Counted from the first letter of the stretch, positions 28,801 through 40,791 are shown. The stretch is DNA of 45,319 nt from Gallionella sp. (GCA_003134595.1 PLBS01000092.1:1-45319), one strand, 5' to 3'. Made by a program: numbers and translations. The notes: a model not told the origin generated them from the letters alone.

Positions 28801-31132
28801 TGAATGGCTACCCGTTTTGTTTTGTTCGCCGACCATGGAGTTGGGTGTCGATATCAGCTCACTCAACACGGTTTATTTGCGGAATGTCCCACCCACACCA
28901 GCCAACTATGCTCAGCGTAGCGGACGAGCAGGGCGGGCAGGACAACCGGCACTCGTGATTACTTATTGCGCCGCACAAAGTCCGCACGACCAGTATTTCT
29001 TTCGAGATCCCGTCAGGATGGTGCATGGGCAAGTTAATCCACCGACGCTTGACCTCGCCAACCGCGAGCTGATTCAGAGTCATCTTCATGCAGTTTGGTT
29101 GTCGGAGACAGGTCAGAAGTTGGATAACAGCATTTGCGGTTTGCTGGATATGAATCAGCCAACAACGCCAATTTTGCCGAACCTTCAGGACATCCTGGAT
29201 ATGCCAGCAGCAAAACTACGCGCCCACCAGCGCGGTGTGAGCATACTCAATATGCTGCAAGATGAGCTGACCAAGGTTAAGGCTCCGTGGTATTCAGAGC
29301 GATGGGCTGAGTCTGTATTTCAGCGCGCCTTCCAAGAATTTGACCATGCGCTCGATCGCTGGCGTGAATTGTTCCGTGCCACCACGCGCCAGATGGACAT
29401 CAATCAAAAGGTGATGAACACCCCGGCAGCTTCTGAGCGTGAGCGAAGGGATGCCAAGCAGCGCCATGACGAAGCGTTCAGGCAACGCGAAATTTTGTTG
29501 CAGCAAGGCAGCACACTGAACTCAGATTTTTACACCTATCGTTACCTTGCCAGCCAAGGCTTTTTGCCCGGTTACAACTTCCCAAGGTTGCCACTCATGG
29601 CATACATTCCCGCGCGCAGGGGCAAAATAGGCAGGGAAAATTTCTTGAGTCGACCAAGATTTTTGGCACTGTCAGAATTTGGCCCATACAGCCTGATCTA
29701 CCACGAAGGAAGTCAGTATCGGGTTACGAGGGCATTGCTCTCGGTGTCGGCAGACGACCAAGTGGCAGTCGGTGCCCAGCTTTCCACGGAATACGCCCGC
29801 ATTTGTCCTGCGTGTGGCTATGGGCACTTCCGTCAGCAAAGAGACTTTGACCGATGTGTTGCGTGTGGCACGTTGCTTGAAGGGGCGAAAGAAATTCGCG
29901 CTCTGTATCGAATCGAGAACGTTTCCACACGGCGCGCGGAACGCATTACAGCCAATGAGGAAGAGCGCGTTCGTCAGGGCTACGAAATGCAGACCACCAT
30001 GCAGTTCTCCGAAGAGGATGGAAAGCTGCAATGCGTCAAAACACTATTCAAGGACGAGCAAGGCGAGTTACTGGAATTGCAGTACGGTGCAGCGGCAACT
30101 GTTTGGCGCATGAACCTTGGTTGGAGAAGGCGCAAAGACAAGAGCATCCTCGGCTTCAATATCAATCCGGTGACAGGTCATTGGGTGGGTGGCGCGGACG
30201 AAACAGGTGAAGGTGAAGTGGATTTGCCACCGGATGTCACTCCGCCTCAGCGCATCGTTCCTTATGTTGAGGATCGTCGCAATGTATTGGTTATCCGGTC
30301 TCCCGAGGTACTCGACATCACCACCATGGCGACATTGCAATACGCCATCAAGCGCGGTATTGAAGCGATTTACCAATTGGAAGAAAGCGAACTGATGGCC
30401 GAGCCTTTGCCGGGGCGCGACCCACGCTTGTCCATCCTGCTGTATGAGTCTGCGGAAGGCGGCGCAGGAGTGCTTACGCGACTCGCTACAGAACCCGGCG
30501 CGCTGGCAGAGGTGGCGGCCAAAGCACTTGAAGTCATGCACTTCAAACGTCCTGATAACGGATTGTGGAATGCGCAGACCCTACAAGAGGATGTTGGTAC
30601 AGATGGACAATCTAATTGCGAAGCGGGTTGTTACAAGTGTTTGCTGTCCTATTACAACCAGCCCGACCATACCGTGATTGATCGCAAAGATGCGGCTAAC
30701 GATGGCAAAGTCCTTGATATTCTTTGTCGGTTGACCCGTGCAAATGGCGAAGTGGGTAGCGTGGAGAAAAGTGCAACTGAGCACAGCAATGAATTGCGCC
30801 GGATTTCCGGAAGCTCACTTGAGCACGCCTGGTTGGACTTTGTTGAACAGCATGGATACTTAAAACCAGATCGCGGGCAGGAAACGATTGAGCGTTGCCT
30901 GACATGCGCGGATTTTTACTACCATGACTGGAAAGCTGCTATCTACATTGATGGCCCCCATCACGATGAACCAGCGCAGCGCGAGAAAGATGCGACCATC
31001 AATCGGTGCCTTGATGATGCCGGATATTTGGTCATCCGTTTCCCCAAAGAACAATCCCGTTGGCAGGAGATATTTGCTGCGCACGCAGACTTGTTTGGAA
31101 CTGGAAAAATCACTGGCACTAAGAATTCATGA
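25829..31132 (+). CDS. Large DEAD/DEAH helicase with DUF1998-type region and C-terminal Vsr/PD-(D/E)XK-like domain
   Basis: '[18 protein letters not shown]', '[23 protein letters not shown]', '[41 protein letters not shown]', '[14 protein letters not shown]...[18 protein letters not shown]', C-terminal '[36 protein letters not shown]'. Confidence 0.9.
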   Translation: MDVFEFREKLVTDYSDFTRSFTRIKARDIKDFVDHEYDSQKYWPAPLIQVNPNFRQGATVQKLVDAGVLHPDCSRIFRYGKSKESAGISLLLFQHQQEAISFAQVGASYVLTTGTGSGKSLAYFIPIVDAILKAKASDPTKRTRAIIIYPMNALANSQLEELGKFVSDFSDADAPITFDRYTGQESDEERQRIASSPPDILLTNFMMLELLMTRQDDKDKAVIRNSKGLQFLVLDELHTYRGRQGADVALLVRRIREALSGKLQCIGTSATMATDGTQDERNTVVANVASKLFGTEIRPEHVITETLQRITDENLVVESIKPQLASALAAGIDDQATYDELRKHPLAVWVELTLGLSMEGTKWRRAQPLTLAEAAKRLAADAGVAESIASDTLAKFLLIAYGAIDQNGRSLFAFKLHQFISGGGKVFSSLESDGHRFLTLEGQQYVPGDRNRRLYAVHFCRECGQEYYPVWDEKQSDSTFLTPRNIDERNNEDEEIKNGFFMPDETGIWDDVIEKYPETWLEQKVDGELRLKSSFKKYQPMSLIIMPDGEVGAFGVKGWYIPGAFRYCLNCQTTHQTSGKDSLRLTSLSGEGRSSAGTMLTISALRYLYEDDEHLSADAKKILGFTDNRQDAALQAGHFNDFMQVLLLRSALLAAIENSPQHALSENEIASAVLSALGFERDDAGIRAEYMQDPDVKGNARRQVQDTLRNILGYRIYYDLRRGWRFNNPNLEQLGLTRVTYQDIEEMAADEAEWRDAPLILLSASSSVRQAALQKLFDAMRQGLCLSTRYLDRIQLDKLKTESYSNLREPWGFTEDEKPVTSNWFITKSKPRDEYKHNTDYLISGSPRSRLGREFKKRSLWGEGNPHAGKIDDVACEQIITALLKLAKRYGLVVEEETEFGITGYQLNGSSLLWQLGDGESQANANDNRFFRNLYRNISGLLHNPTHRLFDFEAREHTAQVEQSDRMEREARFRYTSKDREQWLASTGKQLEWLPVLFCSPTMELGVDISSLNTVYLRNVPPTPANYAQRSGRAGRAGQPALVITYCAAQSPHDQYFFRDPVRMVHGQVNPPTLDLANRELIQSHLHAVWLSETGQKLDNSICGLLDMNQPTTPILPNLQDILDMPAAKLRAHQRGVSILNMLQDELTKVKAPWYSERWAESVFQRAFQEFDHALDRWRELFRATTRQMDINQKVMNTPAASERERRDAKQRHDEAFRQREILLQQGSTLNSDFYTYRYLASQGFLPGYNFPRLPLMAYIPARRGKIGRENFLSRPRFLALSEFGPYSLIYHEGSQYRVTRALLSVSADDQVAVGAQLSTEYARICPACGYGHFRQQRDFDRCVACGTLLEGAKEIRALYRIENVSTRRAERITANEEERVRQGYEMQTTMQFSEEDGKLQCVKTLFKDEQGELLELQYGAAATVWRMNLGWRRRKDKSILGFNINPVTGHWVGGADETGEGEVDLPPDVTPPQRIVPYVEDRRNVLVIRSPEVLDITTMATLQYAIKRGIEAIYQLEESELMAEPLPGRDPRLSILLYESAEGGAGVLTRLATEPGALAEVAAKALEVMHFKRPDNGLWNAQTLQEDVGTDGQSNCEAGCYKCLLSYYNQPDHTVIDRKDAANDGKVLDILCRLTRANGEVGSVEKSATEHSNELRRISGSSLEHAWLDFVEQHGYLKPDRGQETIERCLTCADFYYHDWKAAIYIDGPHHDEPAQREKDATINRCLDDAGYLVIRFPKEQSRWQEIFAAHADLFGTGKITGTKNS

Positions 31133-33957
31133 ATGCACCACAAGTAAATTTTCAGCCCGGCAGTTTGGTCAGTGCGAGAAACAGAGAGTGGATCGTATTA
31201 CCGCAGTCCACCGCCGAGACTCTATATCTACGGCCATTGGGAGCGGCAGAGGAAGATGCCACCATCCTGTATTTGCCGATTGAACCCCAGCCGGTCGTGG
31301 GGGCGACTTTTGCGTGGCCTACAGTAAAGCAGGCCAGCAACCATGCGGCCAGCCAGCTATTACGCGATGCACTGCAACTGAAATTACGCTCCGGTGCAGG
31401 CCCGTTCCGTAGCCTGGGCAACATCGCAGTTGAGCCACGGGCTTATCAATTGGTGCCGCTCTTGATGGCACTGAAACTCGACGTGGTACGTTTGCTGGTA
31501 GCAGATGACGTAGGTATCGGCAAAACCATCGAGGCTGCGCTGATTGCGCGGGAGTTGCTGGATAGGGGTGAGATTCAGCGGCTGGCAGTTTTGTGTCCAC
31601 CGCACCTATGCGAACAGTGGCAGCGGGAATTGCAGGATCGTTTCCACATCAATGCTGCCGTTGTTCGAACCAGCACAGCAGGACGCTTGGAACGCGGACT
31701 GCCCGCAGGTCAATCGATCTTTGATGCCTACCCTTTCACCGTGGTCAGTCTGGATTACATCAAGTCAGATCGCCGCCGCGATGAATTCCAGCGTGCCTGT
31801 CCAGAATGCGTCATCGTTGATGAGGCGCATACCTGTACCCATAGCGGGCAAGGCAAGCAGCAACGTTATCAATTGTTGAAAGGACTCACCGAGAATCCAG
31901 ACCGACACATGATTCTGCTGACCGCCACGCCACATAGCGGCGATGAAGATGCCTTCTTTAATTTGCTCGGACTGCTCAATCCAGAATTTACTCAGCTCAA
32001 GGATCTACCTCACGAAAGTCGCTCAAAACTTCGCGAAGACCTCGCTCGCCATTTCGTGCAACGTCGCCGTCCAGACATCGAAGAATGGCAAGATAACAAA
32101 CTCTTCCCGGAACGACTCACAGCAGAAATAACCTATCAGCTCAGTGGCGCGTGGGGAAAACTGTTCGGGGACGTGCTCGACTATGCGCGTGAGCTGGTCG
32201 TGCGTGCCGAAGGGCAAGGACTACGTGAACAGCGCATGAACTGGTGGGCAGCCTTGGCACTGTTGCGCTGCATTTCTTCCTCACCGGCAGCCGCCGTCAA
32301 CGCCTTGCGTACTCGATTGTTGGGAGTGCAATCCGAACAGGGAACAGAAATCGATCTGGAAGAAATCGAGCGTCAAGCACAAGAGCGGGTCATGGATGGT
32401 ACGGATGACAGCCTCTCCACGGATGACATTGAGCCAGCTGCGCGCACAGAGGATTCCGAACTATTGAATGATCTGATTGCTGCCGCCGGAAAAATGGCTG
32501 GCAAGAGCAACGATCCCAAGCTGGCGAAGCTCATTACTCACCTCGATGAACTCATCAATGCAGGATTCCAGCCGGTCATATTTTGTCGCTACATCGCCAC
32601 CGCACATTATCTGGCCGAACACCTGCGCGCCCACTTTAAGCAATCTACCGTGAAACCCGTAACGGGTGAATTTACCCCCGGCGAACGGGAAGCCGCGGTA
32701 CAGGAACTTGGCGAATCCGAAAACCGGATACTGGTTGCGACCGATTGCCTGTCCGAAGGTGTCAATCTCCAAAACCTGTTTACTGCTGTTGTCCACTATG
32801 ATTTGTCATGGAACCCAACTCGTCATGAGCAGCGGGAAGGACGCGTGGATCGTTTCGGGCAAAAGGCACGCGAGGTGCGCACCACCATGCTGTATGGCCA
32901 AGACAACCCGGTTGATGGCGCGGTATTGCATGTCATCCTGCGCAAGGCAGAAAGCATACGCAAGGAATTGGGTGTGTTGGTTCCCATGCCGGATGACGAA
33001 GGCAAGCTGACCCAAGCCCTGCTCAATGCGGTGCTGCTGCGCAAAGGGGGTTCTGCCGCCAAATCGCCACAGCAATCTCTCGATTTCGGCCAGCCTGCGC
33101 AGGAAATAGAAACTGCTTGGCAGAGTGCACGCGACAAGGCATCAAAAAACCGTACCTTGTTCGCACAGCGTCGCTTGAAGCCTGAGGACGTGTTGCCTGA
33201 ATGGCAAAAGACCTTGGCAGTATTGGGTGGCGAAGCAGACGTTGTTCGCTTTATTTCTCGTGCTGCTTCCAAGCTGGGTGCACCACTCGAAGCATGGCGC
33301 AACCACTGGAAGCTACACGTCAACCATCTCCCGCCAACCATTCGAGAACGACTCGAAGGCGAGGGTTTATCCGGCACAATGCGCATCGACTTTCATCAGC
33401 CACCCGCACCCGGAGCTACCTTCATCCACCGTACCCATCCATTGGTTGCCTGTATTGCGGATTATTTGCTGGAACGTGCGCTGGATACAGAAGGACGACC
33501 TGAAAGTGATGAAACCGATTGGATCGCTCGTGCTGGAGCAATCTTTACCGAAGCAGTCAGCTCGCGCACAACCGTCTTGCTGCTTCGCTTGCGTCACCAG
33601 CTCACCGTGACGCGTGCGACTGGCTCACGCCTGCTGCTCTGCGAAGAAACGGTCGCCCTTGCGCTCAGTGGCGGGGATAGTTCGACACGCCTGCCGGAAG
33701 AACAAGCCCGAACCCTGCTAGATGCACAGCCAGCGCGCAACATGCCGACTGCATTACGTGACCGGCATATCCAGCAAGCCATAGATGCTTTGCCGGGATG
33801 GACTCCGTTGCTAGAAGGTATTGCCCAGGAAAGGGCACAGCAACTTCTTGAAGATCACCGTCGGGTGCGTGAAGCTTCCGATGCAAGGGGAAGTTACCAA
33901 GTTACCCCTAGCTTGCCGGTGGATGTAATGGGCGTTTTCGTCCTCGTTCCGGCATGA
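31129..33957 (+). CDS. SNF2-family helicase (DrmD-like)
   Basis: '[24 protein letters not shown]', 'VIVDEAHTC', '[21 protein letters not shown]', '[24 protein letters not shown]'; ATGA overlap with upstream gene. Confidence 0.9.
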   Translation: MNAPQVNFQPGSLVSARNREWIVLPQSTAETLYLRPLGAAEEDATILYLPIEPQPVVGATFAWPTVKQASNHAASQLLRDALQLKLRSGAGPFRSLGNIAVEPRAYQLVPLLMALKLDVVRLLVADDVGIGKTIEAALIARELLDRGEIQRLAVLCPPHLCEQWQRELQDRFHINAAVVRTSTAGRLERGLPAGQSIFDAYPFTVVSLDYIKSDRRRDEFQRACPECVIVDEAHTCTHSGQGKQQRYQLLKGLTENPDRHMILLTATPHSGDEDAFFNLLGLLNPEFTQLKDLPHESRSKLREDLARHFVQRRRPDIEEWQDNKLFPERLTAEITYQLSGAWGKLFGDVLDYARELVVRAEGQGLREQRMNWWAALALLRCISSSPAAAVNALRTRLLGVQSEQGTEIDLEEIERQAQERVMDGTDDSLSTDDIEPAARTEDSELLNDLIAAAGKMAGKSNDPKLAKLITHLDELINAGFQPVIFCRYIATAHYLAEHLRAHFKQSTVKPVTGEFTPGEREAAVQELGESENRILVATDCLSEGVNLQNLFTAVVHYDLSWNPTRHEQREGRVDRFGQKAREVRTTMLYGQDNPVDGAVLHVILRKAESIRKELGVLVPMPDDEGKLTQALLNAVLLRKGGSAAKSPQQSLDFGQPAQEIETAWQSARDKASKNRTLFAQRRLKPEDVLPEWQKTLAVLGGEADVVRFISRAASKLGAPLEAWRNHWKLHVNHLPPTIRERLEGEGLSGTMRIDFHQPPAPGATFIHRTHPLVACIADYLLERALDTEGRPESDETDWIARAGAIFTEAVSSRTTVLLLRLRHQLTVTRATGSRLLLCEETVALALSGGDSSTRLPEEQARTLLDAQPARNMPTALRDRHIQQAIDALPGWTPLLEGIAQERAQQLLEDHRRVREASDARGSYQVTPSLPVDVMGVFVLVPA

Positions 33958-33969
33958 GGAATTAGCAGA

Positions 33970-36900
33970 ATGGCAAAACGCTCCTCCACCGAACTTGCTT
34001 TCTCCGCCATCCGCATCGAAGGCGGCTTGCTTGCCGCCGACTTTTTGGGCCGCGTCGCGCGCTTCGATGCAACGGGTCAAGCAGAAGCGGATTATGACAT
34101 TCCCAAAGGGCTGAAACTTCGCGACGAGATTGGCCGCTACTGGAAGATCGCGCTCAATCTCTGGCAGGATTTTCAGGCGGGGCAGCAGCGCACCGATCAT
34201 GACGCGCACAGCTTCACCAGCAAGGATTTTCTTGAGCCATTTTGTCGGCATGTGTTGGGTTTTACTGATATGCAGGCGGTGGGGCAGATCACTTTGGCTG
34301 AACGGATTTTTCCAATCGGCTATCAGACACTGGCCGGGCAGGTGCCGCTGGTATTCGCCGCGCATACGCTGGGTCTGGAGCAAGCTGACGTCCGCTTTGG
34401 CGATGGACACCGCCGCCGTTCCCCCTTCTTGCTGGCTCAGGAATATCTCAATGCCGAAGACAAATGCCTATGGGCGATTGTCAGCAATGGCCTGAAGCTG
34501 CGCATCTTGCGTGACAACCCCAGCCTGACACGCCCCGCCTATATCGAAGTGGATCTCGAATCTATCTTCAACGAAGAACGCTACCCAGATTTCACCGCAT
34601 TTTGGTTGCTGGCACACGCCACCCGATTCGGCAGTCAACAAGCCGCGCACAGCGGTCATCCTGCCGACTGTCATTTGGAGCGCTGGCGCAACACCTCGCA
34701 GGAATCTGGCATTCGTGCGCGTGAACGCCTGCGCGATGGCGTGGGCGAAGCATTGCGGGCATTGGGCACCGGCTTTGTCAGCCATTCTAAAAATACCGCG
34801 CTGCGCGAACAGCTCGACAGCGGCGCTTTAACTGCCCAAGCCTATTACGAACAACTGCTGCGCCTGATTTACCGCTTCATCTTTTTGGCGACGCTGGAGG
34901 ATCGGCAAGACGAACAGCGTGGTACGCCGCTTGTGTTTGCGCCCGAAGCCGACGAAGCTGCTCAGGAACTATACCTGCGCGGCTATTCGCTCAATCGCTT
35001 GCGTGAGCACGCTGCCAAACGCCGCCACTATGATCGTTACAGCGACCTCTGGCAGGGCTTGGGCATTGCCTTCGCGGGCTTGGCTAAAGGCCAGCCCGCA
35101 CTGGGGCTGCCCGCATTGGGCGGCCTGTTCACGGCTGAACAATGCCCTCACATGGACGGCGCACAACTGGAAAACCGCTACCTGCTGCAAGCAGTGTTCG
35201 GCCTCTGCTTCTTCCGCGAAGGCGCGGCACTCACCCGCGTCAACTACCGTGACATGGGTTCCGAAGAACTCGGCAGCGTGTATGAAAGTCTGCTGGAACT
35301 GGTGCCGGTGGTCAGTGTCAGCGGCGGGAGTAGAAAGTTCGGCTTCGTCGGCGATGAAGAAAAAGCCAGCACCAAAGGTAACGCGCGCAAGCTCAGCGGC
35401 AGCTACTACACGCCGGACAGCCTAGTGCAGGAACTCATCAAGAGCGCGCTGGAACCCGTCATCGCGCAAACCTTGCAAGCCAACCCGCAGCAACCGGTCA
35501 AGGCGCTGCTTGGCCTGACGGTTTGCGACCCCGCCTGTGGCTCGGGTCACTTTTTATTGGCGGCGGCTCGTCGCATTGCCGAAGAAGTGGCGCGACTCAA
35601 TGCCAGCGAAGGCAACCCGCTGCAAGGCGATTACCGCCATGCCCTGCGCGAGGTTGTCGCCCACTGTATTTACGGCGTGGATAGAAATCCGATGGCGGTG
35701 GAACTCGCCAAGACTGCACTGTGGCTGGAGGCATACACCCCGGATAGGCCGCTCACCTTTCTCGACCATCACCTGCGTTGCGGCGATGCCCTGTTGGGTG
35801 TGCTCGATCCGGCTATATTGGAAAACGGTATCCCCGACAAAGCCTTCAATGCGTTATCCGGCGATGACAAGGAGGTGGTGAAAGTATTGAAAAAGGCCAA
35901 TAGAGAGGCGCTCAAAAGCATTGGAAAAGTGCAGCGGCAGGAGTCAATGACCAACTGGCTGGATGCCGTAAGCCCAACCGCTGCACTGGAAGCCCTGCCG
36001 GATGACACCCTCGAAGCCATCGCAGTTAAGCGCACCGCCTTTGCGCAAGTCGAAGCTCACGCCGCCCAATCCCGTGCGCGCATTGCGGCGGATTTATTTG
36101 TTGCCGCCTTTGTTTTGCCAAAAACACCTGCCAACCAGAGCTTTGTTCCGACCAGTCAGGATTTGTGGCTGGTAATGAATGGCAGCGCACCGCGACCCGG
36201 TGTGCAGGCAGCAGCGATGCAGGCTGCGCATACCGCTCAAGCCTTCCATTGGCAATTGGTATTTCCACAGATTTTCTCCCCTCGCCCGCTTGCGGGCGAG
36301 GGAGCGGGGGAGAGGGCCTCAGGCTTCGATGTGTTGCTGGGCAACCCGCCATGGGAACGCATCAAACTGCAAGAGGAAGAATTCTTCGCTACGCGCAGCC
36401 CGCTGGTGGCCGAATCCCAGCACAAGGCCGAGCGCGGGCAGCGCATCGAACTACTCAAGCAAGGCATGTTGTTGCACACGTTGTATCCAGAAATTGAAGC
36501 CGCACAAGGTTTGATGCCACCGAATCAGGCCGAGCAACAATTGTATGCCGAGTTTCTATCGGCACGACGCAGCGCAGAGGCTTCCAGTCTGTATGCGCAC
36601 GATTCCAATCGCTATCCGCTCACCGGCGTGGGCGACGTGAACACCTATGCGCTGTTTGCCGAAACATTCGCGCAATTGATGAGTGAACACGGGCGCGCTG
36701 GTTTCATTGTGCCAGCAGGTATTGCCACTGACGATACAACCAAGCGGTATTTTCAATTTTTAGCCGATGGGCGGCTTATTTTGTTTGTTGGATTCGACAA
36801 TGCCCGGCGAATATTTCCCTCTGTCCATCCAGACACACCTTTCGCACTTGTGACTATAGGACATAGCAATGTTGATTCAAAGCTTGCTCACTACATTCTT

Positions 36901-38505
36901 GGAATTGAGCATTTGGCCGACTCACGCCGAGTATTTACGCTGTCCTCAGATGAGTTTCGCCTCATCAACCCCAACACCCGCACCTGCCCGGTGTTCCGCA
37001 GCAACAAGGATGCTGAACTGACTAAAAAACTTTACCGCGCTGCACCGGTGTTGATCGAAGAAGGCGAGCTAGAAAAAAATCCGTGGGGTATTCGCTTTGT
37101 GCGGTTATTTGACATGTCTAACGATAGCAACTTGTTCTACAACGAGGCGGGCCAGAATCGCTTACCTCTATATGAAGCCAAGATGATTCACCACTTCGAC
37201 CATCGATGGGCGACTTATCAAACAGTTGCTGCCTGTAGCGGTGGAAATGTTGACGAGATGGGTAGTCGAGATGCAACGGATAATGAAAAAGCTAACTCCG
37301 ATTTCACCATGACCCCACGTTATTGGGTGGATGCCGCCGAGGTCAGTATACGGCTTGCCGATAACGGTAAGAACGTCGTTTGGTTTTTAGTGATGAGAGG
37401 TATAACGAATGCGACTAATGAGCGTTCATTCATAACGTCCGTTGTTCCCTTATCAGGGGTTGGAAACAGTGCGCCAGTAATGCTAACGGGGCGTGATATT
37501 GATGCTCCCTTGGTTGCTGCTTTGCAAGCAAATGCTGCTTCTCTTGTCGTGGATTATGTTGCTAGACAAAAAATTGGTGGCACAAATCTGAATTTTTTTA
37601 TTGTCAAACAATTCCCCATTCTCCCTCCGTTACAGTACACCGAAGCCGATCTCTCTTACATCGTTCCCCGCGTGCTGGAGCTGACCTATACCGCCCACGA
37701 TCTCAAACCCTGGGCAGAAGACTTGGGTTATGACGGCGAGCCTTTTCCGTGGGATCCTGACCGGCGTGCTGTGCTGCGCGCCGAACTGGATGCCTACTAT
37801 GCCAAGCTATACAGCCTCACTCGCGACGAGTTGCGCTATATCCTCGATCCCGCCGATGTGATGGGCGACGACTATCCATCGGAAACTTTTCGCGTACTCA
37901 AGAATAGTGAGATCAGGGAGTTTGGCGAGTACCGCACGGCACGGCTGGTTCTGCGCGAATTCGACCGTATGGCTTTGGCCGATGTGGCGCATGAACCTTA
38001 CCTGAGCCTTCTGATACCACCACCCGGTCAACTATCGTCGCCGCAGTATTCATCCATCGGCATCATTCGCGACGAGGATGATGCACGCATGGCCGGGCTG
38101 GTGCTGGCAATCATCCGACAAGCGGGCGCGTTGTCGCGCCAGAGTCTGACACTGGCTTTGACGGCGGCGCATACGTCCGGAGCGACTACAGCTCCGTTGG
38201 AGCAGGCTGAACTGGATCAGCTTGCCGCCTACCGCCAATCGCACCAGGCTATGCTGCTGCCCGCTCGTCTCGAACGGATGCAGTTGATGCTGCGGTTCTT
38301 CGAGGATGCAGGAGCGATTCGTATTGAGCAGCAAGGAGCGTGGCTTGCGGCAGCACCAGATGTGCCCCTTCCAGCCGGTGTGATCGTTGAACAGGGTACC
38401 GAAGAGATTGCGGGCATTCTGCTGCGCACTGCCCGTGCCAGCCTTGAACGGCAAACTGCCGACGATCTGGGCACCGCTTCGCAACATTCGACGAAGCGGG
38501 CATAG
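33970..38505 (+). CDS. Eco57I-like N6-adenine DNA methylase (large, 1511 aa)
   Basis: 'GSYYTPDSLVQELIKSALEPVI', motif I 'VCDPACGSGHFLLAAARRI', 'GVDRNPMAVELAKTALWLE', motif IV 'FDVLLGNPPWERIK'. Confidence 0.92.
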   Translation: MAKRSSTELAFSAIRIEGGLLAADFLGRVARFDATGQAEADYDIPKGLKLRDEIGRYWKIALNLWQDFQAGQQRTDHDAHSFTSKDFLEPFCRHVLGFTDMQAVGQITLAERIFPIGYQTLAGQVPLVFAAHTLGLEQADVRFGDGHRRRSPFLLAQEYLNAEDKCLWAIVSNGLKLRILRDNPSLTRPAYIEVDLESIFNEERYPDFTAFWLLAHATRFGSQQAAHSGHPADCHLERWRNTSQESGIRARERLRDGVGEALRALGTGFVSHSKNTALREQLDSGALTAQAYYEQLLRLIYRFIFLATLEDRQDEQRGTPLVFAPEADEAAQELYLRGYSLNRLREHAAKRRHYDRYSDLWQGLGIAFAGLAKGQPALGLPALGGLFTAEQCPHMDGAQLENRYLLQAVFGLCFFREGAALTRVNYRDMGSEELGSVYESLLELVPVVSVSGGSRKFGFVGDEEKASTKGNARKLSGSYYTPDSLVQELIKSALEPVIAQTLQANPQQPVKALLGLTVCDPACGSGHFLLAAARRIAEEVARLNASEGNPLQGDYRHALREVVAHCIYGVDRNPMAVELAKTALWLEAYTPDRPLTFLDHHLRCGDALLGVLDPAILENGIPDKAFNALSGDDKEVVKVLKKANREALKSIGKVQRQESMTNWLDAVSPTAALEALPDDTLEAIAVKRTAFAQVEAHAAQSRARIAADLFVAAFVLPKTPANQSFVPTSQDLWLVMNGSAPRPGVQAAAMQAAHTAQAFHWQLVFPQIFSPRPLAGEGAGERASGFDVLLGNPPWERIKLQEEEFFATRSPLVAESQHKAERGQRIELLKQGMLLHTLYPEIEAAQGLMPPNQAEQQLYAEFLSARRSAEASSLYAHDSNRYPLTGVGDVNTYALFAETFAQLMSEHGRAGFIVPAGIATDDTTKRYFQFLADGRLILFVGFDNARRIFPSVHPDTPFALVTIGHSNVDSKLAHYILGIEHLADSRRVFTLSSDEFRLINPNTRTCPVFRSNKDAELTKKLYRAAPVLIEEGELEKNPWGIRFVRLFDMSNDSNLFYNEAGQNRLPLYEAKMIHHFDHRWATYQTVAACSGGNVDEMGSRDATDNEKANSDFTMTPRYWVDAAEVSIRLADNGKNVVWFLVMRGITNATNERSFITSVVPLSGVGNSAPVMLTGRDIDAPLVAALQANAASLVVDYVARQKIGGTNLNFFIVKQFPILPPLQYTEADLSYIVPRVLELTYTAHDLKPWAEDLGYDGEPFPWDPDRRAVLRAELDAYYAKLYSLTRDELRYILDPADVMGDDYPSETFRVLKNSEIREFGEYRTARLVLREFDRMALADVAHEPYLSLLIPPPGQLSSPQYSSIGIIRDEDDARMAGLVLAIIRQAGALSRQSLTLALTAAHTSGATTAPLEQAELDQLAAYRQSHQAMLLPARLERMQLMLRFFEDAGAIRIEQQGAWLAAAPDVPLPAGVIVEQGTEEIAGILLRTARASLERQTADDLGTASQHSTKRA

Positions 38506-38518
38506 GGGCAAGCCGGAC

Positions 38519-40510
38519 ATGGAAGAATTGATCAAGCGCTTATCGACACAGAAGACGGCACCCCGTCTTTGGATCGAGCGCTTGTCGATTTTCAGCGAGC
38601 CAGGTATCGATCATTGCGTCCGGTCGATTTCGTTCCGGCGCGGCATCAATATTGTCTGGGCACGTGAGCCGGATGATGAGAGCGCTTATGCGGGAGTCCA
38701 CGCGGCAGGGCATGGGGTTGGCAAGACTTCGCTGTGCCTGCTGCTGCGTTACTGCCTGGGCGATAGCACCAAGTCGATTGATGAACTGCGGGAAGAGGTG
38801 CTCGGCGAATATCCCCAAGGCGGCGTTGGTGCCATCGTGCATGTTGGTAGCGAAGTCTTCGCGGTATTTCGCTTTTTCAACTCTTACCGTGAGGGTTTCG
38901 CATCTCCCAGCGACGATTTGGACGCCCTGCTGACCGATGGCAGCGCGCAGTCCTTCAAGGATTTCGAAGCGCACCTTTCCGAGGTGATGCTGTCAGGCGT
39001 GTCTCCGCGAGCGATCCCAGAAACGGGGCAGGCCATCCTGTGGCGGCATTTACTGGCGTGGATGGCGCGAGATCAAGGTGGGCGCTTCAAGAGTTTTTTC
39101 AGTTGGCGCGAAGGTGAAGGCACTGGCTTGCAGCGGCCACGGCAAGACCCGCCCATCGTGATGCGCGCCGTGCTAGGCTTGCTAGATCAAGACGAATCGA
39201 AATTGCTGATGCGCTTACGCTCTCTGGAGCGCGAACTGGAAACAGCGGAGGAGGCGACGGCTCGCCTCAGGAAAGAGCCAAGCCTGATCCGAGGCCGCAT
39301 CGAATCAGAACTTCGCGCATGGCTTCGCGTTCCCGCCGATTTGCCGATGCGCTCCGATGACATGTTCAAGGATTCCGTCGAGACGGCGATTCGTGGCGCA
39401 AAGGCTGCGACAGAGGCAACACTTTCCCGCCTGGATGGCGAGTTTGAAACGCTGACCAATCAGTTGGTCGATTTTCGCGTGGAGCATCGGCAACTGAAGA
39501 ATGAATATGATCTGGCTGACACCGATTATAAGATGGCGGACGCGGCACGTAATAATGACGAAAGTGCGTACCGGCAACTTGCCGAGAAACGCGAGAAATT
39601 GAGGTCTCTGGTTGGTTCGTGCGAGCATGGCCAGGTCACGTTTCAGGAATGCACCTATATCCAGAATGAGATTCAGAACTTTAGTTTCGCGGATGGCCGC
39701 GACAAGAATGCGCTGGCGAAAATCGGAGGCGACTGGGCAGCGCGCGCGGCGCAGTCGCTGCAACGTCGGATACAGGCCGAAAAGCCTCTGCAATTGGCGC
39801 AGCAACAGGTTACCGCGAAAGATCGGGAGAGCAAGGCACTGCGAATAAAGCGAGACTCCGCCGCGCTCGAACTTGATCGCGGGCAGCGTTTGCTGTCGGA
39901 ACTCGAAAGGTGGGAACAAGCCTCAGGGTCGCCCGAGGCCGCAGAGCAGATAGAACAGTCCGTATCGCGTTGCACTGATATTACGAAGAACACCGATGCG
40001 GCGCGAGTGGGGCTTGCGACGCTGCAGCACGAGAGATCGAGTCGCGAGCAATCCTTGGGCGAACTCACCGACCTACTTGCCCGTGCGCTGCTATCCAATG
40101 AAGCTTTTGGTAGTCTGCAAGTGAGGGACGAAATTCGTCCGTTTCAACTTTCACTCCGTGGTGGAGAGGCCTTCCGGGTACTGGAAATCCTATTGGGCGA
40201 TGTGGTGTGCATGTTAGACGCGTGCGATCCTGCAAGCGCCTTCCCCGGCTTGCTGATTCACGATTGCCCGCGAGAAGCAGACATGGGGCCGCGCCCATAC
40301 CGGGATTTTCTCCACTTGATTGAGCGCATCGAACGTGAAGCATACGGTGATCATGCTCCGTTTCAGTACATCGTTACCACAACCACGCCACCACCCGAAT
40401 CGCTCCAGCAACCACCGTTCCTGAGCCTGACACTCGACCCCAGCCACGATGAGGGATTGCTGTTCGGACGGAGATTCAAAACACAAGCGCAGGCCGGAGA
40501 TCTTCGTTAA
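38519..40510 (+). CDS. SMC/Rad50-like ATPase
   Basis: 'GHGVGKTSLCLLLRYCLG' Walker A; coiled-coil middle; 'FPGLLIHDCPREADMGPRPYRDFL' Walker B-like. Confidence 0.78.
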   Translation: MEELIKRLSTQKTAPRLWIERLSIFSEPGIDHCVRSISFRRGINIVWAREPDDESAYAGVHAAGHGVGKTSLCLLLRYCLGDSTKSIDELREEVLGEYPQGGVGAIVHVGSEVFAVFRFFNSYREGFASPSDDLDALLTDGSAQSFKDFEAHLSEVMLSGVSPRAIPETGQAILWRHLLAWMARDQGGRFKSFFSWREGEGTGLQRPRQDPPIVMRAVLGLLDQDESKLLMRLRSLERELETAEEATARLRKEPSLIRGRIESELRAWLRVPADLPMRSDDMFKDSVETAIRGAKAATEATLSRLDGEFETLTNQLVDFRVEHRQLKNEYDLADTDYKMADAARNNDESAYRQLAEKREKLRSLVGSCEHGQVTFQECTYIQNEIQNFSFADGRDKNALAKIGGDWAARAAQSLQRRIQAEKPLQLAQQQVTAKDRESKALRIKRDSAALELDRGQRLLSELERWEQASGSPEAAEQIEQSVSRCTDITKNTDAARVGLATLQHERSSREQSLGELTDLLARALLSNEAFGSLQVRDEIRPFQLSLRGGEAFRVLEILLGDVVCMLDACDPASAFPGLLIHDCPREADMGPRPYRDFLHLIERIEREAYGDHAPFQYIVTTTTPPPESLQQPPFLSLTLDPSHDEGLLFGRRFKTQAQAGDLR

Positions 40511-40524
40511 GTAGAAGGACAAAC

Positions 40525-40791
40525 ATGACTCTATTTCAAACGAAATACCAACAGTTGACTCCAAGAGACGGCTTTCTGAAAGACATGGTTGTGCTGGCGC
40601 AGGCGTGGAAGAAAACTCACACGGCAATTCGTCGACATAACTGGTATGCCGATGTGTTGGGTGCAGATTGTTCCTCGGAAGTTTTACGCGTGCTTAAGAA
40701 TAGCGAGCTGCGCCAATTCGGCGAATACCGCACCCGCCGTCTGGTGCTGGAGGCTTGGGATCAACTGGCGGGCAATGGAGTTTCTCTATGA
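40525..40791 (+). CDS. Small chimeric ORF; C-terminal half duplicates a segment of the methylase
   Basis: 'SSEVLRVLKNSELRQFGEYRTRRLVLEAWDQLA' vs methylase 'PSETFRVLKNSEIREFGEYRTARLVLREFDRMA'. Confidence 0.6.
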   Translation: MTLFQTKYQQLTPRDGFLKDMVVLAQAWKKTHTAIRRHNWYADVLGADCSSEVLRVLKNSELRQFGEYRTRRLVLEAWDQLAGNGVSL

